From Exophiala sp. HKRS030 (taxonomy: Eukaryota; Ascomycota; Eurotiomycetes; Chaetothyriales; Herpotrichiellaceae), in NCBI GenBank assembly GCA_023897205.1, contig JAHWDD010000005.1, positions 4,650,001 to 4,714,000 of the forward strand: a stretch of DNA of 64,000 bases. The letters run 5' to 3'. The position numbers were made by a program, and so were the translations under genes. This document shows positions 51,363 to 62,300 of the stretch, in pieces. Positions within the stretch are counted from its first letter, which is position 1. Each line of letters begins with the position of its first letter. The notes under the pieces are model-generated. The model saw only the letters and a program-made list of their open reading frames with translations. It was not told where the DNA came from and did no database searches.

Positions 51363-52985
51363 ATGCTGCTCAAAACGTCAGTCAGTGTATTTCGAAGATG
51401 TGTGAAGACATGGACGCCGAATTGTAATGTCACACACCCAACATTCCGGCGCTCAATGATGCCGTCTGTTCAAGTTGCGCCCATAGTTTCCGTTTCAGGC
51501 TTCGAAACGGGAGGTAACCCACGTACCCCCACCCATGTGCTCTTCGAAAGCCCGGGGAAATCAACTCTTATATCCATTGCAGGAGTCGAGATTGGGCGCA
51601 ACCTATACACGTCGACTCAGAAGGTCTCTAAATGTCCGGGAAAGTCAGCCACATGCCCAAAACCTGAATACTTCTCTGTCCTATTTTGTGAAGATGACGA
51701 ACCAGCGGACGTGGCATGGACTTTTGCCATTTGCGACGGAGAGGACTTGATAAATACTTTGCAGAGGTACGCCGAGACGATGAGACACGACACAAGCGAT
51801 GAGTATACAGTCGCATTCCAGCGATTTGCCACGAAGCTAGGTGTGCAGAGGCTACTTCTGGACCAAGGTGACAAGGTTCTGGAGAATGCTAAATGCGACA
51901 AAGACATCGACATACCTCTCGAGCATCCAACCGGAAAACCCAAGACCATTGAGTCCACCAAGAGGCTGCCTGGGAAGGCAAGAGACGAAGGGATCAAACT
52001 GTCCTTCCAGAAAGGTCAATCTCCCGTAGACTTGGCGATATCACTTGACAGAACTCCAGAGTTTGTCTTACGCGAAGCCAAACGCCTTCTTGGAGAACAA
52101 GAGTTAAAGCAACAAATGAGATGGAATAAAAAGGGACAATGGACTGATGGCGAGACCCAGTGGCTAATTTCCCGACGAAATAAATGCTTGCCGTTGAACG
52201 AGATGGCCAGGTTACTGCGAAGAACAAAGCCAGACGTTGACAAAAAACTTCGACAGCTTGGAACTACAATCCTGGAATCCACTAGAGTAGAGGAAGGGCC
52301 CCAGGAATTGCCATCTTGGTTGCGAGAAACGCTCTTTTTCACACGATTGTTGAAGATTTGGGAAGGTCTTCTGGTGTCTGATATGACACCGATTTGGAGA
52401 GATGCTCTTTCGGAGGAGTCTGCTGAGCGCTGGCTTACCCCCATTTCAGAGGGGATCCCAGAAGATGTGAAGAAGATCCTTGGGGGCTTACAACCTCCCA
52501 CGTATGACGAACTCGAGCATCTATCTCCAGTCAATTCGACGGATGCTGGGGTGTACGCTAGGCTAGTCACCTCTCGCTACCCGGTCCAGGCAGCAAGTGA
52601 TCGATATTTGTACGTTGGTTCAGCCAGTAAGTACGGCTGTGGACTGCAGGGCAGAGCCAATCAGCATATCAGAAAGGGCCCCAAAAGACTGGTTCGTGAC
52701 ATAAGAAGAATGGACCTCAAAGCGCCCGGCCGTTTCGTCACCTTAATGACCATGAAGATGAACAGCGCTGAAGAAGAACACGTTCTCGACGTGCGCAGGA
52801 CAGCGACATTAGCAGAGGCAATCTTAACAATATGGTTAGGGGCACTCCAGTCACCTTGTCATCATCTTCTAACGCTGTGTCCGTGGGATCTGCAAGCTCT
52901 AGATTACAGAGCATGGTCATCACACAATCCCTTAGAGGCCGATATTATGCTGCCCAACAACCAGATGATCGAGAGCTATGCTTAG
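51363..52985 (+). CDS. GIY-YIG nuclease-like protein with Myb/SANT-like DNA-binding segment
   Basis: Single frame of 540 aa. Residues about 258-300 (GQWTDGETQWLISRRNK to VDKKLRQL) resemble a Myb/SANT or homeodomain-like helix-turn-helix, and about 210-243 may be a second such unit. The C-terminal part is a GIY-YIG fold: GVY (396-398), YVG (417-419), the helix LQGRANQHI with the catalytic Arg at 431, and LAEAILTIWLGAL with a candidate metal-binding Glu at 485. A DLQALDYRAWSSHNPL tail follows. Fungal proteins of this shape are of unknown function; DNA cleavage is inferred. The ATG at 51363 is 141 bases after the gap, so upstream exons cannot be excluded; a Met pair at residues 32-33 is an alternative start. 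Confidence 0.65.
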   Translation: MLLKTSVSVFRRCVKTWTPNCNVTHPTFRRSMMPSVQVAPIVSVSGFETGGNPRTPTHVLFESPGKSTLISIAGVEIGRNLYTSTQKVSKCPGKSATCPKPEYFSVLFCEDDEPADVAWTFAICDGEDLINTLQRYAETMRHDTSDEYTVAFQRFATKLGVQRLLLDQGDKVLENAKCDKDIDIPLEHPTGKPKTIESTKRLPGKARDEGIKLSFQKGQSPVDLAISLDRTPEFVLREAKRLLGEQELKQQMRWNKKGQWTDGETQWLISRRNKCLPLNEMARLLRRTKPDVDKKLRQLGTTILESTRVEEGPQELPSWLRETLFFTRLLKIWEGLLVSDMTPIWRDALSEESAERWLTPISEGIPEDVKKILGGLQPPTYDELEHLSPVNSTDAGVYARLVTSRYPVQAASDRYLYVGSASKYGCGLQGRANQHIRKGPKRLVRDIRRMDLKAPGRFVTLMTMKMNSAEEEHVLDVRRTATLAEAILTIWLGALQSPCHHLLTLCPWDLQALDYRAWSSHNPLEADIMLPNNQMIESYA

Positions 52986-53339
52986 CATGGGTTTCTTCCT
53001 GTATAGAAGGGCAGGACCTTTTCTTGAGGCCAGGTCGCGCGTGAGTACGGACAGCCTAGGTACTACACTCGTTCGCTTGAGATAGCCTGAAGGAGGTACG
53101 GGGAAGGGAGTAGGAAGGAGATGTCAAGGCCGAAGATCAGCCAGAGAAGTGTACTTACATGTGATGAAATTTGCTAAGAGTGCTATGTCAAAAAGGACTT
53201 TGGATTTACTCTACAGTACTGTAGTCCATAAAAAAAATTCAATTAAACACAAGGTAGGCCATCTCTCCAGGACCTGGACGCCGTGGCTCAATGTTCATCC
53301 AAGAGTGACCCATAATGTTCATGCCGGGCGAAGGAAAGT
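52986..53339. other. intergenic region with a 14-bp palindrome
   Basis: 354 bp between convergent stops. It contains the perfect palindrome CTACAGTACTGTAG at 53211-53224 followed by an A-rich stretch. No gene is seen. Confidence 0.5.
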
Positions 53340-55693
53340 TTAGCTGTCTTTTCGGAAGATATCATAATTATGCACACGCGCTTCGTGATTCTTGAAGTGC
53401 ATATGTCCATGAAGGATGACAGCCGAGGCTTGACATTCAGGGTCCAGGCACGGGATGTCATCCTTTGCGTCATACTGTTTGAGATGGAGGTCGACATGAT
53501 CACGAGTTTTGTACACCGTGGAGAAGTTGTGGAGTCGAACCTCGTACGGCTCTCGGGTATTCCAGAAGCAGAAGACGCATTGCGTTGTTGTCGGAGCCTG
53601 GGGAAAGGGCTGATGGTCGGGGGATTCGGTTTTGTTCTGAAGCCCCCGTGGTCGATCCGGTCTGAGCCGTAGCGGGATGTCCTTCTTCTGACATAAGGCG
53701 ACGAGGGCGTTCGCGGTACCGATCCTATGAGAGATCTTATCCTGATCACTGAACTCGCCAGTATCCTGGCAAATAAGAGCTGCAACCATTCGTCGCTCTT
53801 CCAGGCGGTGTTCCACCTTTTCGGGCACCCAGTCGCCGGCCTGAAGATCCAGCATAGAGAGATCGAGTTGCTTGTTGATCTCAGTCGTACTGATTGTGTC
53901 GAAAAACTGCTGTCGAGCGGCTTTCTTCGCCGAATTGATCGTGACCATCTTTGCGGAACGCAGCGCTCTATCGGCTTTCTGATACATCTGGTAGAGCTTG
54001 GTCCCTTCAGCTTCCGCCTTTTTCAGGGTTCCGGATTCTCGACGTGCTTCGCTGGTTAATCGGTCTCTCAGCTCTCGAAGCTGAACAATCGCCGGGTCGG
54101 CCTTGAGAGCGTCGATTTCATCTGAAGCGAGCCCCGTCGGTGCTCGTGGGTCAGCATATCGACTCATATGTGTGACGGCTTTGAACAGGGCCCTGGCCGA
54201 AGGTTGACCGAGGAAAGCGGCCTGCACATCACATTGGACACGTTGATTAATGTACGCTTGATAGATACCGGCGTCTCTATGACACATGACTTGTTGAAGC
54301 TGAGGTTGAGTGGCCACGGCTACAGCATGGTCAACATGAAACCCATGATTCTCGCATCGGGTGGATGTTACATACCTTCGACGGCCTCACCAGCCCCTCT
54401 CCGGATGACGTAAGCTCCTAGGATTTGCATGAATCCTGCCTCAAGACCTAACCGCTGAAGGTAGTAGAGGTAGGTGTGGTAACGTAGTGCTTTCGTAGGC
54501 GACGTTTGAATGCTAGTGGGTGTGCGCTCGGCTTGGCGGAAGATCGGTTTCTTCATCATCTCCGCACGCCATTTGAATTCGAGACTGCGTCGGGGCGGGC
54601 GGACCCGAATCCGCAATATCTCCTCCATTGACGTCACCTTGGACTCGAAAGCATTGTCGAGGATCGCGATAGTTATCATAAGGAGGATCACATCGAAAAC
54701 AAGAGTGTCAACCTCAGTGAGTATATAGGTTTTCCTGCTGAAAAGTTAGGGGGGCAAGCATGAGTTCAAGCATACACTTACGGGTTTGGCCTTTTCTTCC
54801 ATCCTTTGGTATACTTCAGAGTGACTTCCATCGCGAGAAGATCTCGCTTTCCTTCGGGATTCGGAAGCACCAAAAGCGTCACATCCTCATAGCAGAGGGT
54901 CTTGATATCTTCCCAATCCAATTCCATTTCGTCATTTTCGTTATGCTTATCTTTCTCCCACCCAAGGTAGTGCTCCCTTTGTTTTACTCGATCGGTCACC
55001 TTGTACACCAAGGCGGCCGGCCTCGTTGCCGTGTACGCAGAGAGAAGAATCAGAAAAGCGAGCTGTAGTCGCTGGCGTTCGTCCGGGAAGACCGAGGTGT
55101 CCAGAACCCAGAGATGATGGAGGATGAGGTATACGTCGTCAATATTCATGACCGGCTTTTCCCGCACGGATGTGTCAAGATTGTACTCGATGGTCAAGTA
55201 TCCATCAATATACTAGCGCGTGTTAGTCATTGCTCCAGAGAAATAAACCCATTTTTGTTCATACATCGCGGACCTCCTCCATCACCTTAGCATGCAAACT
55301 CTTCCCGACCGACTTTCGGTACAACATACACCACACTCTCCAGTATTCATCCACAGTGCTTCTTTTCTTGATTCTGGAATAAACGTCCAATACCCACTTG
55401 AGGAAGGTCATGATATCTTCTTTGGTGGCCCGTACAAGGAAGCGAAGCCGGTCTTCTCCTAAGAAATCACAATGACTGATCGTGCTATTAGCTGATGGTT
55501 CTTCGCGGCAGGTCCCATAGAGTGCACGCCCTTACCGAATCCACTTCTTCATCACTCCCCAAATGTTTTCCTTCGTAGAGTCTGCATGTGACTTCTTCAC
55601 GGTACCATTCTCGGCAAGTTGTTGACGATGTTGTCGATAATGTTCGGCCGAATATTGGGCTGCTGGCCTCTGGTTGAGAGGCTGGATGGCCAT
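53340..55693 (-). CDS. DUF3435 tyrosine-recombinase-like protein (Starship-captain type) with C-terminal zinc fingers, intact
   Basis: Exons 55693-55536, 55484-55265, 55212-54782, 54734-54376 and 54319-53340; 715 aa, all junctions GT-AG and in phase, no stop or frameshift. DUF3435 landmarks occur in order: LGEDRLRFLVRATKEDI, NLDTSVREKPVMNIDDVYL, FPDERQRLQL, SAYTATRPAALV (candidate catalytic Arg190), LCYEDVTLLVLPNPEG, YVIRRGAG (Arg381/382), and VMCHRDAGIYQAYIN (His403, candidate Tyr409/412). The tail carries Cys/His clusters (CVFCF...; CLDPECQ...HMHFKNH) typical of C2H2 fingers in this family. DUF3435 proteins are tyrosine recombinases that move Starship giant elements; some relatives have lost mobility. 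The conserved residues and intact reading frame suggest activity is possible. Start chosen at the first ATG; the frame runs upstream only to a TTG. Confidence 0.8.
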
Positions 55694-56469
55694 ATCGCCT
55701 TCAAGAAGATCCTGGTTGCCCAAGCTCCTTCCCTCCACCAAAAGTGGTGGTTGTAGCAAACCCGTTCTTGACAAATAGGATCGGAAGGTGGAGGGAGGTA
55801 TTCCTCATGGAAAATCCCAAAAAAGATGAGAATCTCAGTGTCCGATCAAGATGTCAACTTTGGGTAGAGCAGCTGGGATACATCAGAGGAGATGGGAGAT
55901 GGGACATGGTTCGAGCAACTTTGCGAAGGTCGGACGACGCCCTCCTGTGGCAGGGAGGAATCCAGAGGGATTGTCCCTCCAGATTCTCGAGGCGCCATGG
56001 TCATACCCGTCGTCTTTCGAGGAGTTGGGTGGATCACTGACTGTTTTCGAAGGGAGACCGTTTCTGGTCCCCAGTGATGGTTGCATGGTTGCGTGGTGCG
56101 TGAGAGGGAAGATGATTGATGAGGAGTGCGGGGGCCCTTAGGGAGGACGTGACCGGGTGGGCGATCTTGGCATCGAGGGAAGAAACCCTCCAAAAGCGGC
56201 GGCGCGGACCGCCAAATTCGGCGGGAAATTTCCCTGCAACCTGCGTTGAACTGTAGTCGCAGTAACTACCCTCGTTGCCGCTAGCAGCGTTGCCTATAGT
56301 TGGTATCACGTGACCTTGGATCCAACTCCGTTGAAGACACCACAGTTTCTGTGGCCGCCGTGGATTTCGAACACCTTCTGTGGCCTTCTGTCGCATTTTG
56401 CTGCTGCGATTAGCCCATTTGTCTGGCTAGCACGACATAACATTTCGTGTATCGCTCTTCCCGACCCTA
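55694..56469. other. region upstream of the DUF3435 gene
   Basis: No gene is supported. If the DUF3435 gene heads an element, a terminal or target-site repeat would be expected in this interval or just beyond. A short direct repeat CGTTGCC...CGTTGCC lies at 56,272-56,294; I cannot show that it is a boundary. Confidence 0.35.
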
Positions 56470-57300
56470 GAACATGCCTACCACAGGTAGTTTGATACCA
56501 CACAAAATCCGAATTTGGAGCAATGAAGCGTCGTTCATGGGACCAGGATGGAAATGACATGGTCCGAGACATCGACGCAACGTGTGACTAATTGGCGTCC
56601 CCATAGACGATGATATTGATGGCCTCTCCGAAGAGGTTCGAATTAATTCAGCATCTTGTACGAGGTACGCGCATCTACCCCGCATTACTTGATTTCCCCA
56701 TCAGAACATGATTTTTACGCTGATGCACACAGGGCCTTTGCATGCACCCGCACCCTCACATTCAATATTTCCTATGTCGCTAGGAAGCCAAAAAGCACTA
56801 TGGCCGAGCCAGGTTGGACGAGAGCACCCTATAGTGACAAAGATATGTGGGGACGAGTGTGTGCGTTACGAAACAAACGGCGCTGTATCAAAGATTACGG
56901 CATTCCAAAAGATATGGTATATCATCCTGTTATCATACTTGGACGAAGGCTAGTAGGCACCTACAGGTGTATGGTGGTACGCTATTTCGCCGTGGAGCCA
57001 ATTAATTATAGAGTTGACTATCTTATTCGGATTACATCTAGTCCACCCGATTTTCTGCTTCCTTGCCTATAGCACCCACTCCGGATGGCACATCACGAGC
57101 TCAGATGCAACTCCGCTCCGTTGGAGAGATAAAGGACGGATTTTGGCCTATACAAATGTAGAAGGGTGGAAGCTACATTCAGATTAATGAGAGTTATGAC
57201 ATCCCACGGGATTGGCTAGAGCCTACCTATGACGATCACTATGGACAACCTCTGAGATCCCCAGTGTTGATTCGGCTAAAATATGAGCGTTTGGAAGTGA
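56470..57300 (+). pseudogene. fragmented multi-exon gene of unknown type
   Basis: Several short protein-like stretches follow each other on the plus strand with GT-AG pairs between them: one around 56,760-56,930 (VGREHPIVTKICGDECVRY) and one around 57,160-57,297 (DIPRDWLEPTYDDHYGQPL, then LKYERLE before a GTGAGT). I could not join them into one open frame without breaks. No family is recognised. It may be a decayed gene or a real gene with exons I have mis-joined. Confidence 0.25.
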
Positions 57301-58253
57301 GTATTGACCGGTGGCGAGGTCAGTTTCCCCACACCACATAATTGAAAGATCTGGCGAGTAGGATGAAACAAACCATAGAGGAAAGTATGCCGAAAGCGGG
57401 CGAGAAATACCAGTTGTACCAAAGCCCCCTGTTGGTGTAGGAAAAGCGCAACGTACGGAATGAGCTCAAGCGATTCGCTGACCAGATCCTGGTAGGTTAT
57501 CTCGCCCATATTTTCTGCGGACTCGGCAGCGTTCAGGATCTAGCTTATACAGTGTTGACAATACCTTTCTCACTCCTTTGTCTGAATGCCCGATTCTCTT
57601 TGTAAGCCGTTCTACCTTTCTTGAGAGCTCTTGATTTTGCTGCGCGATGATTCCTTCTCGCTTTTGTATTGCTAACAGCTGAATTTCCAATTCTGTGATT
57701 TTACCCTCCGCTTTCTGACGTTCTTGGACTTAATCATGAAGCGCGTTGGAAGAACTAGATACTTTATCGGTAAGTCGCTCGTTTTCCGCCTGTAGTTGAT
57801 TGACTTGAGAGGTGAGATAAATTACAGAGTGGGAGGTATGAGAAGCCTAAAATGTTGATAAGTTTCACCGTAGAATCAGGTGGGAAAGAAACAGCTCGAC
57901 ACACTTCAGGCTGCCCGTTGTTGATTGGCTGGCACACAGCCTCAAATGAGATGCCAACTTCCCGACACAACTCCATATATGCTCCGACGGAATGCTTACT
58001 CAGTGATTTCGTAAACAGGTGCTCCCTCTCGGGCCTTCTGATCCAAGTATATCCATCCTCGGCACGTGGTGTAAGGCGTACCATGGCGGGTCCAATCAAA
58101 ATTCTAAGGTGTCCTACAAGAAATCAACACTGGGCTGCTATTGGGGATGATGCCCTCCTCACGTAAGTGTTCCGCTAGGTCATGCCTACTTGCTGCGCCA
58201 TTCGGCGCGCTGTACAGTGCATTGCCTGGCCGAGGGGCGTGGTGCTTGTCCAT
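57276..58253 (-). pseudogene. remnant of a coiled-coil protein gene, unknown family
   Basis: Minus-strand frames starting at ATG 58253 (MDKHHAPRPGNALYS) continue into a stretch with GYTWIRRPEREHLFTKSLSK and then a Glu/Gln/Lys-rich coiled coil (LQAENERLTDKVS to QNQELSRKVERLTKRIG), followed by EITYQDLVSESLELIPY. A frame change near 58,115 and an in-frame TAA within the coil near 57,730 (where CAA would fit, HD*VQERQK) break it. The family is unknown to me. It lies between two divergent DUF3435 genes. Confidence 0.3.
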
Positions 58254-59319
58254 TTCCCCTGTATGGGGCGTTCAAAGCTTAACTCCCGCGATGAAAACGC
58301 CTCTGTTGTGCAAGGATATTTAGCTAGAGAACAGCAACATTGCATCCATGACAAAACTACAGGAATGAGCATCTCTCCTCTGGCAATTTTGAATATAAAG
58401 GCACAGGATGATGGCCCATTTTCGGGCTCCTTTCTTCCTCCTTGCACCATGCAACTATATTTAGGGCTTTAGAGTCTGTGGAGCAATACGAATAGTACCG
58501 TTTCCGACGTCCGAAGAGCCGTTGTAAATCCCGTTTTTCGTCGCTGGAGCCGATATGCCGCTTTTCGCGCTTCCTTTTCGTAGGGATGCTTCTTTGCGAG
58601 TTGGCGCTGGGGCGGCTTGGCGGTGGTCGAAGCGGGGCAAGGTGGGAAAAGACTGCGTCGCCGTTCTTATTTTTCGTGCGGATGTTTCGTTGTGAAATAG
58701 TCATCGTTTCTACAGTGGATTTCTAAGCCGGCTTCTACAGTACCCTAAATACATTTCATTTTAATTATTTTGGTAGTCTCAGACGAAAAACCTGTCCTTC
58801 GACGTCCGATTCTGATTAGCCGCTCGCCGCTTTGCTCACCCTCGGCTCACCTTCCGCTCCCTGAGGCCGACCTGAGCACTTGGTCTTCTTTCTTCCTCTT
58901 CATTTCACAACACCAACTTTCGTCAACTTTAGACGATGGGACCCGTTCGAGATGCTGGGGGATCCCAACCCGGCCCCCTTTCTAATGCGCTCGAACTACT
59001 CGGTTGGACGCCTCCTGTGCTACTCTCTTGCGTGGCGATGATGAATCTCTGCCCACTTCGTTCGAAGGCCTGGCGAGAAGTCGGCTTTGTGCTGGGCCTC
59101 TGGGACATAAGTACGCCGTCCCTCGCTCTCGACACGCTCCCCTTCTACTTGGTAGTTGCGGGCTGGAATTTTCCCTAAAACGTGGTTTATCGTCTTTACT
59201 GCGGCGCTCACACCCTGCTGCGTTTCCGCTTTAAAGCTCTCATCGATTGTCCTTCTCCCCCGCAGTGTTTTCCCCTAACGGGTCTCCCTCTGCTCTCAGC
59301 CGTGCTTCTTTTATACTCG
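58254..59319. other. region upstream of the second DUF3435-like gene
   Basis: No supported gene. Open stretches on both strands at 58,930-59,230 might hold an upstream exon of the next gene, but I could not connect them. A direct repeat TTCTACAGT...TTCTACAGT lies at about 58,707-58,740. Confidence 0.35.
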
Positions 59320-62300
59320 ATGGCGAAAGGTCGGTCGGGCTTTTTCGACCGGGCAGAACAACGGGGTTCGGAGTTGGATAAGACGGGGATCGATGGTAAA
59401 CCTGTCCACAAGTCTCTCGAAGATGGAACAGAGAGACGATACAGAGATGCTATGAACATATGGGCTGAGTACGGTCTTCCGGTGTCACCTTCCCTCCAGC
59501 TCCCCTAGTATCATTCTTCTAAAAAACACAAAGACCCTGTTAAAGACGCTTACGACCTAAAAACTCTCAAACACTTTACTAAGGGAATCGTCTGGGGCCT
59601 CGACGGCTGTGAGGGAGAAAATGATCTGCCCTCAGCAAAATCCGTCAAGCAAGTGTGGAAAGACTTTACTGCCGAGTTCCGCCGGGGGAATGACCCTATT
59701 CCTCGCAATACTACGCTTTCAGTTACGAACGTATGTCCTGTCAGATAAGTTTCTTCTCCCCCGGTCTGTTTCCTTCTGGGTAGTACTCATTAAGCGTAGT
59801 GGATCAAGGAACAAATCAGAAAACGTGGTCTGCCTGCTTCGAAGCGGCCTCGACGCTACGCGACGGACAACCATTTGGTTCACCTAGGGACCCAGCTCTG
59901 GGAGCGCGACTGGTTTGAGTATAAGCGTCCTAGGATCCGGGTGTCGACATGGTCTGAGACCCTCGATTACGGCTTTACCTCTGCACGCGTGGGGGAGTAT
60001 CTCGAGTCAACTGCCCGTGCCAATTCAGGACGTGGACTGTACCATCGGGTGAGTCATTCTGGGCCAGGATTGGACATCTGATTTCCCCGGATATCTCCTC
60101 TGGTATGATTTGCAATCTCTTAACCATGATATGTATTTAGGACATTATCTTCATCGTCTTCCGGAACGAGCATGGGAAGCCCGAGTTCTCTGCCCAACTC
60201 ACGCGGGACGCAAAGGGTATGACGTGGACGCCAGACAAAAGGTAGGTTTCACCAGTTATCCCGATTGATGGCTCCCCCCGTGGTCTCAACCGGGTCTTTA
60301 TTGACATCATGGGACGCCGAACAGGCCGGAACAGGCGATCCACGAAGGCTCCGAACCAAGACCTTTCCTCCTGAACCCGATCCTCCCGAAACTGGCAATG
60401 TGTCTGGCGCGAGGTGCCTTTCGAGATTACAAAACGATGGACGACGTCTTCAATATTCCGGCCCCACCGGAAAAGGAAGTCTATCAACTTTTCTGGGAAC
60501 CCAGCATTTGCGACTGTCCTTTCTATGAAGGCGCCACGACCGAGATTGAGAAGGCAAACTTATATAGTACGCGACTGAACGATTTAGGTCGCCGTGCAGA
60601 CTATGTGAAGCCACCGACGATCCATGACTTTCGAGCTGAAGGACTTCATCTCATCGGTAAGTCCCTCTTCCCGACGTGCTATATGTGACCATGTTGGCGT
60701 CTATTGCGACTACATCTCTGACCAACTCCCTAGATTCACTTTATTCAGCAGCACAGAGAATGGGCCACGGAGGGCAGTGGAACGAACGCACTCACCGCCA
60801 GCATTACCAGCCTAATAACCCTGGCACGGATGGCCAAGATGCGTACCTCAGAGGAAAGATTCGAACCATTGTGGCCGACCTGTTTCGTGGCATGACGCTA
60901 ACTCGCAACCCCGATCTCTTCCATTGTCTACCGGCGGAGAAGAAGGCGGAGCTGGAAGCGAGCCTCGAATTTACCTCGATAGACAACGAACTCAAACTCT
61001 TGAAAACGCAGCCTCCGTCACATGAACGTGACCGACGCCGCCGTGAGATCTATAGGGATAGGCAGAAAATAAGAAAAAGGGGACTTCGCCACGCGCAGAA
61101 GACTCAACCATGCGAACGACCCTGGGAAGCCAGGGCTGAAATCCGATCCATCGGGGGCTACCGGTCCCGCTTTCAGCGTATCCGCCACCTGATGCCCGAA
61201 CGAAGCCGCTTGGCGAAGAGCATGTTTGAGGTTGGTTGTCTCAGAAGCTCCGAAGGTCGTCAGGTCCTTCAAGACATGATCGCGCTCTATAAACAGGAGA
61301 AGGAGGTGACCGTTAGACTGGGGTTGGAGCCCGACAAGTGTCATTGCCACCCGACCGCGTCGAGCGTGGCGCCAGCTGAGTTTGTCACCCCCAAGAGACC
61401 TGGCCCGCACAAGGGGTTTCGACGTCGGCTAAGTAAAGCTAGCTTGGGGTGACTCTGTCTTTTACTCCCAATTCGACCACACCGGGCTGGAGGCACATCT
61501 ATACGTGTCACAAGCAATACCTTTCGGGAGCGAGCGGTTTTGCCGAGCTGTGCTCCCTCTGTAACCGCTGGGTCGTCGGGTTGGATGAATGGGAGCAGCA
61601 TTGCCAAAGCCACCTCGCCGCGCCTGAGACAATCCCCGTCCAATGTGACCCGCTCATTTATGGCGGTACCCTTGGCGCTTTCGGTTATTGCCCGATCTGC
61701 GTGGGTAACACGGAGTTGTTGGCGAGGGATCGAATGCAGCAATTCTCAAGACTGGATTATTGGATGTCTCATGTGACCAAATGCACCGAAGAGCTGGATC
61801 GGAGAAGCGCAGCAGGTTGCTCAATTACTTGGTGTAATATCCCATGCGAGAATACTCTTAGGCGGCGATACCACCTCCAGGACGTCCACTGTGCGCAGTT
61901 CAACAAGGGATTCAAACGATCGTCTCAGGATGTGACGGCAGAAGATGTCGCCGGCATACCTTCCTGTAAACGCGGCCGTCAGACTCTTAATGATAAACTG
62001 CCTGCTGGCCCTGTCGACCCTTCGTTCCCCACCGAGAAATATCAATTTATCGATGAGACACCGAAGACCTCTAAACCGCCAAAGTCTACTGCGGTCTATC
62101 CGCGCGGAACAGGAAAGCTGCGAAAGAAGCAGACGTCGGTGAAGCGGTCCAATTCCCTCGTTCTCTCTGGAAACTGTCCGCCTCCACTTGCCGACTGTTT
62201 AACAGATATCAAAGATGAAATTCCGCTGCCAATGATCACGAACGATGCCATTTTCGATGACGTTGCAGCTCCCGTGGAGTCAGCTTCCACCAGATCGGCC

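Noticed and set aside
55444..55459. Acceptor TTCTTAG at 55459 for the second exon of the DUF3435 gene
   Set aside because: It puts the next exon in the wrong phase; the upstream acceptor AATAG at 55485 keeps phase and recovers the conserved HCDFLGEDRLRF segment.
56655..57072. 138-codon plus-strand frame as a single gene
   Set aside because: A different frame over the same bases is more protein-like, and donor/acceptor pairs suggest exons; kept only as a fragmentary feature.
59463..59508. Intron to remove the TAG at 59506
   Set aside because: Possible donors (GTACGG, GTCTTC, GTGTCA) paired with the CTAG acceptor are either too short or shift the following conserved frame, so a nonsense codon is the better reading.
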